The notes under the pieces were generated by a model. The model was not told the DNA's origin. It was given only the letters and a program-made list of their open reading frames with translations, and did not search any database. Shown piece by piece: positions 35,841-44,842 of a stretch of DNA of 64,000 nucleotides. The position numbers and the translations under genes are program-made. The DNA is from Massilibacteroides vaginae (lineage in GTDB: Bacteria > Bacteroidota > Bacteroidia > Bacteroidales > Tannerellaceae): contig NZ_FXDJ01000009.1 in NCBI RefSeq assembly GCF_900178525.1, positions 580,263-644,262 on the forward strand. The letters are read 5' to 3'. The number at the start of each line of letters is the position of its first letter. Within the stretch, counting starts at the first letter, position 1.

Positions 35841-36746
35841 ATGGTGAATTATAGATTGGTTTATCTTCTCTTCTGTGTTCTGCCTTTCATCGGGCAGGCA
35901 CAAGAAGAGAACAGCCTGCAAGAGTTAGTCAATCGCAAACAATATGCTGCGGTAATTGACAAGGTGGAAACGCTTACAGCAAGCGACTCATCGAATTTCA
36001 ATACAATGTATTCGATAGGGCAGGCTTATGAAGGCTTGCTACGGTATCGAAAGGCTTACGATTTTTATCACCATTGTTTCTATATGGACACGACAAACAT
36101 CGATGTGTTGAATACCGTTGCCCGTACAGCAATCAACGTAGGCAAGGGAACGGAAGCAGAGCAGCTTTTTCGTAAAGTATTAGAAACAGACAGTCTTAAT
36201 TTTTACGCCAACCATCAACTGGCTCGTCTTTATTATCAGACGGGCGACTATGAGAAATCGATAAAAAGATACGCTACCCTGATTGAATATAATGAGCAAA
36301 ACTCCGCTTTATTAGCCGGATTGGGAGATTGCTACACCAAAATGGAACAATACTTTCCGGCGGTATCCAGTTATTTTCTGGCTTACAATTACAATCGTGA
36401 AAACGCCGGTCTCGCAAGCAACCTCATCAACGGTATGCTACGCATCGGTGGTGATTACACAGAAGAGGCGTTGGCCATTTGCGACACAGCACTCTATTAC
36501 AATCCCGGAAACAGACAGATCCTGCGAAACAAAGGGATGGCACTCTACATGAACAAACGTTATGCGGAGGCTGATACGCTATACACCTCGCTGATGGAGA
36601 CAGGAGACTCCACCTACATCACATTAAAATACGGAGGCATTTGCAGATATCAGGCCGGACGAATGCGTGAAAATCTTTTTTTATCAGTGGGGAATAAAAA
36701 CAGTGCCTTATCAGCCCTGTCTTCCCCATACGACGAGGCGATATAA
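35841..36746 (+). pseudogene. Tetratricopeptide-repeat protein, 3' end probably lost
   Basis: A 301-residue frame with signal peptide (VYLLFCVLPFIGQAQ) and TPR units such as YSIGQAYEGLLRYRKAYDFY, LARLYYQTGDYEKSIKRYA and LGDCYTKMEQYFPAVSSYF. It follows the M56 gene by 57 bp, completing the usual BlaI-M56-TPR arrangement. From about 36660 the sequence leaves the TPR pattern (MRENLFLSVGNKNSALSAL) and coincides with the antisense of an ATPase gene fragment, so the natural C-terminus seems replaced. The product may still fold in part. Confidence 0.65.
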
Positions 36747-36870
36747 TTGAGGTGTTACGGAAATTTAGTATAGAAGTCAGCAATTCTTCCGATTCTTTTT
36801 TTCGGTCGCAAAAATATACGGGTGCAACATATCCTCCTATTATAAATGGATTACGTATTTTATCTTCCAT
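36655..36870 (-). pseudogene. N-terminal fragment of an AAA-type ATPase gene
   Basis: The minus-strand frame from the ATG at 36870 reads MEDKIRNPFIIGGYVAP, then YFCDRKKESEELL and ISPRRMGKTGLIRHCFYSP, the well-known start of a Bacteroidetes AAA family; the Walker A equivalent is SPRRMGKTGL. Homology stops near DFHAF, after which the frame is only the antisense of the TPR gene. The remaining several hundred residues are absent. A -7 box TACATTTG lies at 36887-36894 on this strand, so the fragment may still be transcribed. Confidence 0.7.
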
Positions 36871-37041
36871 AAACTAAACGTTTTTTCAAATGTAATTATT
36901 TAATTTTGAATAATTACTATTCGAATAATCATATTACACCTAATGAACTTGTTGGTTACAACTATTTTCGGTTCAAATGGAATATATTTCTGTAAATTCA
37001 ATCTTATCACTATTTTTGCAGGAAATTAAATCCGTAAATTC

Positions 37042-38565
37042 ATGTCTGCTAATTATTTCCGGCTATTATCCGTGGCTCTGATTGTGTTTATTACATCCTG
37101 TTCCGTTTCTAAACAAGTAACGGCTCCGGTATCGGAGAATCCGAAAAGAGAATTTCGGGGAGCCTGGATACAAACTGCTTTTCAAGGCGAATATAAAAAC
37201 ATGTCTCCTGCAGAAATGAAGACCAGCTTTATTAAAAAACTGGATTTCTTACAAGATTGCGGCATCAACGCTATCGTTTTTCAGGTACGCCCCGAAGCCG
37301 ATGCTTTTTATAAATCAGACATTGAACCCTGGAGTCGTTTCTTTACCGGCGAACAGGGGCTTGCTCCAGCGGGTAATTTTGATCCGATGGCTTTCCTTAT
37401 TCAAGAATGTCATAAGCGAAATATGGAGTTTCACGCTTGGCTGAATCCTTATCGTGCAAGTACGGCAGGAGATACAAGGTTTGCAGATTCACATATTTAT
37501 CATGATCGCCCCGATTTGTTTGTTACCTATAACAAGCAGGTTTTGTTTGATCCGGGGATCCCGGATAACCGACAGTTTATCTGCCGCGTAGTGCGTGATA
37601 TTGTTTCCCGTTATGATGTGGATGCGATTCACATGGATGATTATTTCTATCCTTACCCTGCTCCGGGAGAATCTTTCCCCGATGATGTCAGTTTTCGGAA
37701 ATACGGCAAACCGAAAGGTTATACCGATGCACAACGTGCGGATTGGAGGCGCGATAATGTAAACACCTTGATAAGCGAACTTAAACGGACTATCTTACTG
37801 AGCAAGCCTTGGGTGCGTTTCGGTATCAGCCCGTTTGGTATCTACAGAAACAGGAAAAGTACGCCTGACGGTTCCGGAAGTAACACAAACGGACTTCAGA
37901 ATTACGACGATCTTTATGCCGATATAACACGCTGGGTAAAGGAAGGCTGGATCGATTATAACATTCCTCAACTCTATTGGGAGATGGGGCACACGGCGGC
38001 AGACTATACTACACTAATTAAATGGTGGAACAATAATGCCTACGGAGGTCATCTTTATATCGGACAAAGTGTAGCCCGTACTATGCAAGCAAAACAGCTG
38101 ACTGACAAAATGCGTTATGCCCGTACGTTACCAAATGTAATGGGAAATTGTTTTTGGCCGGCCAACGAATTGCTTTGGAACAACGGAGGCGTTTCGGATA
38201 GTTTGAGAAGGCATTATCATCGTTCTCCGGCTCTTATTCCGGCCTACACACATTTACACAATCGGGCACCTAAAGAAATAAAGAAGCTAAAAGCCGAATG
38301 GACGGAGCATGGTTATATGCTCCATTGGCAAGCGGAACAAAGCCCTACAAATCCGGAGTTGGCTTCGTATTTCGTAATTTATCGTTTTGCAAAACACGAA
38401 ATAAAAGATCTAAATAACCCCGATAATATCGTGGCTACAACCAGAAACTCCTTTTATTTGTTACCATATAAGAACGGAAACGAGAAATACACGTATATTG
38501 TAACGGCTGTAGACCGTTTTCATAATGAAAGTAAAAAAGGCAAAGTCAAAAAAGTAAAACTATGA
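37042..38565 (+). CDS. Glycoside hydrolase family 10-like lipoprotein (GHL10 / DUF187 type)
   Basis: A 507-residue protein with lipoprotein signal ALIVFITSCS. The (beta/alpha)8 domain begins REFRGAWIQTAFQGEYKNMS and includes GINAIVFQVRPEADAFYKSD, AWLNPYRAST, VDAIHMDDYFYPYP and WIDYNIPQLYWEMGH, the marks of the YngK/GHL10 family acting on cell-wall-related or other glycans (substrate unproven). A fibronectin-III-like domain ends the protein. The -7 box TATTTTTG is at 37011-37018. The stop codon overlaps the start of the next gene (ATGA). Confidence 0.88.
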   Translation: MSANYFRLLSVALIVFITSCSVSKQVTAPVSENPKREFRGAWIQTAFQGEYKNMSPAEMKTSFIKKLDFLQDCGINAIVFQVRPEADAFYKSDIEPWSRFFTGEQGLAPAGNFDPMAFLIQECHKRNMEFHAWLNPYRASTAGDTRFADSHIYHDRPDLFVTYNKQVLFDPGIPDNRQFICRVVRDIVSRYDVDAIHMDDYFYPYPAPGESFPDDVSFRKYGKPKGYTDAQRADWRRDNVNTLISELKRTILLSKPWVRFGISPFGIYRNRKSTPDGSGSNTNGLQNYDDLYADITRWVKEGWIDYNIPQLYWEMGHTAADYTTLIKWWNNNAYGGHLYIGQSVARTMQAKQLTDKMRYARTLPNVMGNCFWPANELLWNNGGVSDSLRRHYHRSPALIPAYTHLHNRAPKEIKKLKAEWTEHGYMLHWQAEQSPTNPELASYFVIYRFAKHEIKDLNNPDNIVATTRNSFYLLPYKNGNEKYTYIVTAVDRFHNESKKGKVKKVKL

Positions 38566-39770
38566 AGTATCTTTTATCTTCATTTCTATTTCTCGCATTA
38601 ATTCTCACAGGTTGTTCTGACGACGAAACACCGAACGGTCCAAGCCGAACTATTTTAGTCTACATGTCATCAGACTCCGATCTTGCAGGCAATACAGGAA
38701 CAAACCTACAAGCACTAAAAACGGCATCTTCCACATTTGATATGCAGAATAATCGATTGCTTGTTTATATCAATCGACCAATTGAGCCACCAGTCTTAGT
38801 TCTTGTTCAAAACGGGATTGCAGACACAATTCAAACATATAGTATTAATCAAAGTTCCGGAACAAAAGAGGTCTTAAATGATATTATTTCTGAAGTACGA
38901 ACAAAATACCCTGCAGAAAGTTACGGTTTAATCCTTTGGGGACACGGATTAAATTGGCTTCCTAATAAAAAAAAGCAGACATTTAGAACAGGAGATATTT
39001 ATAATCAACTATCTAATAATATTGCAACCCCTACACGGCCTACAACAAAAAATTATGGTTATGACAAGAACCAAAATGCAATAGAATTAAACGATTTACA
39101 GAGTGCAATTCCAGATAACACTTTTGAATTTATACTTTTTGACGCTTGCTATATGGGTAGCATTGAAGTTGCATACACATTAAGAAGCAAATCCAAATAT
39201 ATTGTTTCTTCTGCTGCAGAAATATGGGATTTAGGCTTTCCTTACCAAAATATTTTCAGTCAATTATTTTCACAAGAAACTGAAAAAGCGTTACGATCTA
39301 TATGCACTTCCTTTTATAATTTTTACACAATTGGAGAAGGAACCAGGAATAGAGACAAATCTGCTACTATATCATTAGTATCAACAGATGGTTTGTCTGA
39401 TTTAGCATTAACTTCACGATCAATAATTATGAATAACAAAGAATCTTTAGAAAATATATCTTTATCCAACATTCAAAGCTTTGACAGAAGAAGTGCTTTT
39501 TACGCTCCTGGTCTAATTTCATATGACTTAAGAGATTATTTTTCACATATAGTTGACCCGGAAACACTAAACTCTTTTGATATCATCTTAAATAAAACAG
39601 TTCTATTCGAAAGACATACAGACAACCTATTTAAATATTTTTCAGATGGTTTTGATGTTAGCACGCATTGTGGATTAACATTATATCCTTATCAAACATT
39701 AAATAATAAACACCCAGAGCTCGGAGAATGGTACAAACAACTCGAATGGTATAAAGCTGTTTACGAATAA
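38562..39770 (+). CDS. Clostripain-related (C11) cysteine peptidase, lipoprotein
   Basis: A 402-residue secreted lipoprotein (LALILTGC) of the clostripain family of Arg/Lys-specific caspase-like peptidases. The histidine is H128 in LWGHGLNWLP and the nucleophile C196 in LFDACYMGSIEVAY, as in family C11. It overlaps the GH10-like gene by 4 bp. Compared with that gene the sequence is visibly AT-richer (many AAT, ATA and TTA codons). Its stop codon is 3 bp from the convergent lamin-tail gene. Confidence 0.88.
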   Translation: MKYLLSSFLFLALILTGCSDDETPNGPSRTILVYMSSDSDLAGNTGTNLQALKTASSTFDMQNNRLLVYINRPIEPPVLVLVQNGIADTIQTYSINQSSGTKEVLNDIISEVRTKYPAESYGLILWGHGLNWLPNKKKQTFRTGDIYNQLSNNIATPTRPTTKNYGYDKNQNAIELNDLQSAIPDNTFEFILFDACYMGSIEVAYTLRSKSKYIVSSAAEIWDLGFPYQNIFSQLFSQETEKALRSICTSFYNFYTIGEGTRNRDKSATISLVSTDGLSDLALTSRSIIMNNKESLENISLSNIQSFDRRSAFYAPGLISYDLRDYFSHIVDPETLNSFDIILNKTVLFERHTDNLFKYFSDGFDVSTHCGLTLYPYQTLNNKHPELGEWYKQLEWYKAVYE

Positions 39771-39773
39771 ATC

Positions 39774-42059
39774 TCACTTTACAAGGAAAACTTTTTTATA
39801 CGTCTTGCGTCCTCCTTGCGGATGATGTAGTTCGGCATGGAATATGTATACACCGGTTGAAGGCTTGTTTCCTCCGGTGGCAAATCCGTTCCAGGAGATT
39901 ATACCTTCCGTTCCTAACAGTTCCTGATTAACGATCTCCGTGATTTTTCTGCCTGAAGTATCGTATATACTTGCCCTGCAAATATAACCGGCTCGATCTA
40001 AACGATAGGCTATTTCATAAGTTCCTGTTGCCGTTATAAACTCCGGATCTTGAATTCCCGTAGGATTTCCTCCGCCATTTGTTCCACCTTGTGAGTTGGC
40101 GTATCCCGGAGTTCCTCCTCCTGATAAGGAAGACGCGGAAGTCCAGTTGTCCGGATCTTGCGAATTGCCATCCAAATCAATTTTCTCCAACGCAACCCCT
40201 TTTTTATTTTTCACGGAAGAAGAGTGCCATTTTTCACTGTAATGCACCTCATCGATAACCTCCTTGTCTTTACTACGAAACAAAACAAGTTCTGATGATG
40301 TGTTCGCCAGAATAGGTAGCTTCACTTCGTTTATTTTTTCAGGCGAAGGCACTAAAAAGTAATCGAGCACACCCGCTGCGTTTTTAGTCAACACACAATA
40401 TTCGCCCGCGTCAAGAGGTTCGGCGAGGGAGCTTAGCGCATAATTCGTGCTTAAGGTACCGTCCGACTTCCGAACGGCTACAGCCAATCCGTTCAGTGGC
40501 AATGTTCTTTTCGATCGGTTGTATAGTTCAATATATTCACTTCCTCCTACCTGTGGTTCGGGCAATAGTTCCGAAAAAACTATTTCGTAAGGAAGTACAA
40601 CAACCTGATCGCTATCTCCTGCGTTCTCTCCTTGATCGGTCGTAGAATTTTTTGATCCGGGAGTGCCACCTCTTTCATCCGAAGAGTATTGCCAGCCCTC
40701 TCCTATCCGCTCCCACGAACAACCCGGTTTAGCCTCTGTATAAGTAATATCATCGATAAGAACACCCTCTTTGGTTGTTAACAGCAATTGTTTTCCCGTA
40801 TTTGCTAATGCCGATGGAAATGTTGCTAAGGGAATTGAAACGCCACCGTTATCGACCTCTACAGCACGACCTTCACGAAAAAGCACCGCGTATCCTTTTG
40901 CAGGGATAGCCGATTTTAACAACGTTGCTTTTGCTGCATAGTAAAAAGACCAACCAGTCAGATCAATGGCTTCATTTGTTGTATTATGCAGTTCCACATA
41001 CTCCGTTTCCGGCAGACCTTTTGCGCCATTGGGATTGGCCATAACTTCATTTATCAGGATATCTCCTTTACTGTATTGGGAAGTCACCGGCTTGGAGCTT
41101 TCGTTATCCGTAACCTCCGCTGTCGCAATAAAGGGAGATAGCGTTGAATGGTTTGATTCCCGATTCGAATCATACAGATTTTCGTAAGTTAAGGTATACG
41201 CCTTTCCATTTTCCATAGCTCCATACCAGATCAAACGAACCTGTGTTTCATCTTCCGACCAGTAGATTTCATCCACTTCGCCCAGCGATGTAAGAACGAA
41301 AGAAGCGTATTGCGGATCAACCGCCTGGTTAAAGGTCAGCAGAATTGTCGAGGCATCTTCCTGTTTAAGCGTAAGAACAGATAGTTCGGTGGGCTTAACA
41401 GGTAAAGCAGGTTCGGTTACGCTGAAATTTTTGATATCGACCGGACCGAAATATTTGTTTTTCGCATGATCTGTGGAATAATTACAATAGAGTATAAAGT
41501 AGCCCGGATTCACTTCGGGCGTATAGTAGGACGAACCTATTTCCGTAAAATCGGTCTTCGTATGGAGCCGGGCATATAATTTTATCTCCTCCTTATCGGC
41601 CACCACACGTATATGAATATCGAACGGATTATCCAGATTATTAATCGGTTTTGAAATTAACGCAGAAGGGCTTTCCCATGCTTTCTTTTTACAAAGGGAT
41701 ATTTTTTGCACCTGCCCTCCTCCTATTTCCACATAATAAGCGGATTGCTGATTGGAGAAATTACAGCTATCACTCCACAAATAAATACGCATATAGTTTG
41801 CAGACGTGGTTCGATAGCCTGATTTAACCCTGAAATTCCATTCATTTTCATTTAACGTAGCTCCATACAAGTATATCGCGGCTTTATCTTTTTGCGCTCT
41901 GGCGTTCAATCGCATAAATCCATTTTCTATCACAAATCGGTCTACATCCCCTTTCCAGGGATACTTATGCGCAATATCAACATTATCGAATGCATCGTGG
42001 AGTTGTGCATGTATACAAAAAGGCAGTAAAAATGCAAAAAACAAGAACAATTGTTTCAT
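39774..42059 (-). CDS. Secreted lamin-tail-domain protein with a C-terminal sorting-like domain
   Basis: A 761-residue protein with signal peptide (LFLFFAFLLPFCIHAQ). The first 215 residues look like a carbohydrate-binding lectin-type sandwich. Two lamin-tail domains follow: ILINEVMANPNGAKGLPETEY with YVELHNTTNEAIDLTGWSFYY, and FSELLPEPQVGGSEYIELYN. The end has a FlgD-like, T9SS-type-A-like domain (SIYDTSGRKI ... GVYIFHAEL ... KKVFLVK). This is consistent with export across the outer membrane. Role unknown; nuclease partners often carry lamin-tail domains, but no nuclease motif was found here. Confidence 0.8.
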   Translation of the reverse strand: MKQLFLFFAFLLPFCIHAQLHDAFDNVDIAHKYPWKGDVDRFVIENGFMRLNARAQKDKAAIYLYGATLNENEWNFRVKSGYRTTSANYMRIYLWSDSCNFSNQQSAYYVEIGGGQVQKISLCKKKAWESPSALISKPINNLDNPFDIHIRVVADKEEIKLYARLHTKTDFTEIGSSYYTPEVNPGYFILYCNYSTDHAKNKYFGPVDIKNFSVTEPALPVKPTELSVLTLKQEDASTILLTFNQAVDPQYASFVLTSLGEVDEIYWSEDETQVRLIWYGAMENGKAYTLTYENLYDSNRESNHSTLSPFIATAEVTDNESSKPVTSQYSKGDILINEVMANPNGAKGLPETEYVELHNTTNEAIDLTGWSFYYAAKATLLKSAIPAKGYAVLFREGRAVEVDNGGVSIPLATFPSALANTGKQLLLTTKEGVLIDDITYTEAKPGCSWERIGEGWQYSSDERGGTPGSKNSTTDQGENAGDSDQVVVLPYEIVFSELLPEPQVGGSEYIELYNRSKRTLPLNGLAVAVRKSDGTLSTNYALSSLAEPLDAGEYCVLTKNAAGVLDYFLVPSPEKINEVKLPILANTSSELVLFRSKDKEVIDEVHYSEKWHSSSVKNKKGVALEKIDLDGNSQDPDNWTSASSLSGGGTPGYANSQGGTNGGGNPTGIQDPEFITATGTYEIAYRLDRAGYICRASIYDTSGRKITEIVNQELLGTEGIISWNGFATGGNKPSTGVYIFHAELHHPQGGRKTYKKVFLVK

Positions 42060-42087
42060 AGGTTATAAGGTTCTGTATTAAAATACG

Positions 42088-42095
42088 TATATTTG
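42088..42095 (+). promoter_or_regulatory. Putative -7 box for asd
   Basis: TATATTTG lies about 90 bp before the asd ATG. No strong -33 was placed, so this is a candidate only. Confidence 0.35.
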
Positions 42096-42186
42096 TGGCT
42101 TAAGCGTTATAACTGTTTAGCCTATAAATACTAAAAAGGCAAAGTTATAACGATTTTTTTATTCATTATATAAATTAACGCTCAAA

Positions 42187-43194
42187 ATGAAAGTAGCAAT
42201 TGTTGGAGTAAGCGGAGCCGTAGGACAAGAGTTCCTGCGCGTGCTTGATGAGAGAAACTTCCCGCTGGATGAGCTCGTACTTTTTGGCTCTTCCCGTAGT
42301 ACAGGACGTTCTTATACCTTCCGGGGTAAGCAATACACTGTAAAGGAACTCAAGCATAACGACGACTTTAAGGGTATCGATGTTGCTTTTGTTTCAGCCG
42401 GAGGGGGAACATCTACCGAATTTGCGGAAACCATTACCAAACATGGCACCGTAATGATCGATAATTCCAGTGCGTTCCGCATGGATAATGATGTTCCTTT
42501 GGTTGTGCCGGAAGTAAATCCGGAAGACGCATTAAACCGTCCGCGCGGAATCATCGCAAACCCGAACTGTACAACTATACAAATGGTTGTAGCCTTGAAA
42601 CCGATCGAAAAGATTTCGCATATAAAACGTGTACATGTATCTACCTATCAGGCAGCAAGTGGTGCGGGAGCATCTGCCATGGCCGAACTGGTAAAACAAT
42701 ACGAACAACTATTGAAGGAAGAAAAGCCAACGGTCGAAAAATTCGCTTATCAGCTGGCTTACAACGTAATTCCTCAGGTAGATGTATTCACAGACAACGG
42801 ATACACTAAAGAAGAACTGAAGATGTATCATGAAACACGCAAGATCATGCACTCCGACATAGAAGTTAGTGCTACTTGTGTACGTGTGCCTGTTCTTCGT
42901 GCGCACAGCGAAGCTACCTGGGTAGAAACAGAACGCCCCATCAGTGTAGACGAAGCACGCAAAGCATTTGCAGAAGCAGAAGGTGTTGTTCTGCAAGATG
43001 ATGCAGCAAGCAAAGATTATCCGATGCCGCTGTTTGTTGCCGATAAGGAACCTGTTTATGTAGGTCGTATCCGTAAGGATATCAGTAATCCAAACGGATT
43101 AACATTCTGGACCGTAAGCGACCAAATCAAGAAAGGTGCCGCACTGAACGCTGTTCAGATCGCCGAATACCTGATCAAAGTAAAGAATATCTAA
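42187..43194 (+). CDS. asd: Aspartate-semialdehyde dehydrogenase
   Basis: A 335-residue enzyme that reduces aspartyl phosphate with NADPH, the branch toward lysine/diaminopimelate, threonine and methionine. The NADP motif is [15 protein letters not shown] (7-21), the catalytic cysteine C128 is in [12 protein letters not shown], and [10 protein letters not shown] follows the active site. Length and motifs are standard. Single-gene unit with its own terminator. Confidence 0.96.
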   Translation: MKVAIVGVSGAVGQEFLRVLDERNFPLDELVLFGSSRSTGRSYTFRGKQYTVKELKHNDDFKGIDVAFVSAGGGTSTEFAETITKHGTVMIDNSSAFRMDNDVPLVVPEVNPEDALNRPRGIIANPNCTTIQMVVALKPIEKISHIKRVHVSTYQAASGAGASAMAELVKQYEQLLKEEKPTVEKFAYQLAYNVIPQVDVFTDNGYTKEELKMYHETRKIMHSDIEVSATCVRVPVLRAHSEATWVETERPISVDEARKAFAEAEGVVLQDDAASKDYPMPLFVADKEPVYVGRIRKDISNPNGLTFWTVSDQIKKGAALNAVQIAEYLIKVKNI

Positions 43195-43218
43195 GAGAAT
43201 CATATCGCTGATCAACAG

Positions 43219-43274
43219 GTTTATCGAAGGATCTCCTATTACGTTTGTAGAGATCCTTTGATAAACTTTTTTTT
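43219..43274 (+). terminator. Terminator of asd
   Basis: A 17-bp near-perfect stem from GTTTATCGAAGGATCTC to GAGATCCTTTGATAAAC, followed by a long T run. Confidence 0.85.
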
Positions 43275-43348
43275 TAATTAAAGATCTCCCCCTTCTTCTT
43301 ATCGCTCCAACCAAAATATCGGGTTTACAACAAACATTTTTTTCTATT

Positions 43349-43487
43349 TTTTAAGTTAAAAACAGCACATACCCTCCTCTTTTTCGCTCAGTTTTCACAG
43401 TACTGATAATCAGCAGATTATTAATACTAAAAACATAAAGGTTATTTTTCAAAAGATAAAGGATATTTTTTCAAAAATAAAGGATAT
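43349..43487 (-). repeat. Phased 21-bp triple-motif element, copy C
   Basis: On the minus strand, motifs occupy 43477-43487 (ATATCCTTTAT), 43456-43466 (ATATCCTTTAT) and 43435-43445 (ATAACCTTTAT), each 21 bp apart; the third is followed by GTTTTTA, then CTGATTATCAG and TTTTTAACTTAA near 43351, at the same distance as the tail in copies B and D. The rest of the gap between asd and cydB shows no gene. Confidence 0.8.
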
Positions 43488-43606
43488 CTTTTCAAACATA
43501 TAGTATTGTAAAAATCCGCCCCTGTATTAAGACCGAATTTGAATTGTTAATCTGTTGGAATTAACATATTCGCCAACCGGAAATTCCGATAGATTCACTA
43601 AACAAA

Positions 43607-43648
43607 AAAGGGTGTGTCAAAATAAAACATTTGACACACCCTCTCTTA
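43607..43648 (-). terminator. Hairpin after cydB
   Basis: AGGGTGTGTCAAA and TTTGACACACCCT arms with a short loop, about 25 bp after the cydB stop. Likely the cydB terminator; the GGGTGTGTC string resembles but does not equal the IS1182 end. Confidence 0.65.
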
Positions 43649-43672
43649 TTGTTTTAATGAATGAAGATTACA

Positions 43673-44827
43673 TCAATAGGTATGTTGCCCTTCTTCTTCC
43701 ATTTCTTTTTTGTCGATCTTACGTATGTCCAATGCTTTCCATGCATGGTAGATATACCACAGCACGAATGGAACAAGAATGGAAACATAGCTCATCGTTT
43801 TCAACGTAAAAAGACTTGAGCAGCTGTTTTCGATTGTCAACGAGCTTTGGAGATTGGTTACCGAAGGATAATAAGCCGTGTTATTCCAACCTACGCAAAG
43901 GAAAAGAGCAAGCACCGTCAGTACAGTTCCCACACCCGAGAACCAGATACCTTTTTTCCAGTTTCCCGGTAGAATCGTTTTAATGATACCAAATAATACA
44001 GAAACAACTCCCACAAGCAGAACAACCAAAACAGCAGGCATTTCGATCAGGTTCATAAAGTATTTATAAGGCTGCATAAACACTTCTTTAGTTTCTGGAT
44101 TCACCGCAAATCCATCCTGCACCAAGGTGTGGATAAGGAATGCCAGGAAGAACACAAGGAATAAGGCTGTTTCCGGAATCAATTGTTTTCTGGAACGTTT
44201 ATCTACCTCTTCATCGTTAATATTATTGATGAAGTAAAGCAAAGCCTGTATACGCGCAAGGAAGAAAACGGCCAATCCGAGACATACATTCCAGATTACC
44301 AATACCGCTTCTAATCCGTGCCACGGGTTGTCCCAAGAAGAGATAACCGGCATACCGATCTCCATCAGGTTTTCTTTATTCACTGAAAATTCAGCACCAT
44401 TAAAGAATGTACCAACCGCTGTTCCTAAAAGTATCGGAGCCAACACACCGTTAATAATAAGGAATATCTGGTATGTTTTCTTTCCTAACAGATTTCCTTT
44501 CTTAGATTGATACTCGTAAGATACGGCTTGTATAACAAAACAAAACAGCAAAGCCATCCACACCCAGTAAGCACCACCAAAGCTGGTTGAGTAGAATAAA
44601 GGGAATGAAGCAAAGAAGGCCCCTCCGAAAGTAACCAGGGTTGTAAAGGTAAACTCCCATTTACGTCCGGTAGAGTTAAGCATCATTTTTTGTTGAAGTT
44701 CGGTTTTTCCTACCGTAAACAATAGTGACTGACCGCCTTGTACAAAGAGCAGGAAAACAAGCAATGCCCCCAGTAAAGAAATGATAAACCACCAGTATTG
44801 TTGCAATAATATATATGTACTATCCAT
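43673..44827 (-). CDS. cydB: Cytochrome bd ubiquinol oxidase subunit II
   Basis: A 384-residue integral membrane protein with about eight to nine hydrophobic helices, starting LLQQYWWFIISLLGALLVFLLFVQGGQSL. The stretch GRKWEFTFTTLVTFGGAFFASFPLFY is typical of CydB. Together with CydA it forms the high-affinity quinol oxidase that reduces O2 to water. It starts 15 bp after cydA. Confidence 0.93.
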   Translation of the reverse strand: MDSTYILLQQYWWFIISLLGALLVFLLFVQGGQSLLFTVGKTELQQKMMLNSTGRKWEFTFTTLVTFGGAFFASFPLFYSTSFGGAYWVWMALLFCFVIQAVSYEYQSKKGNLLGKKTYQIFLIINGVLAPILLGTAVGTFFNGAEFSVNKENLMEIGMPVISSWDNPWHGLEAVLVIWNVCLGLAVFFLARIQALLYFINNINDEEVDKRSRKQLIPETALFLVFFLAFLIHTLVQDGFAVNPETKEVFMQPYKYFMNLIEMPAVLVVLLVGVVSVLFGIIKTILPGNWKKGIWFSGVGTVLTVLALFLCVGWNNTAYYPSVTNLQSSLTIENSCSSLFTLKTMSYVSILVPFVLWYIYHAWKALDIRKIDKKEMEEEGQHTY

Positions 44828-44842
44828 GATTCTAATTGTTTT

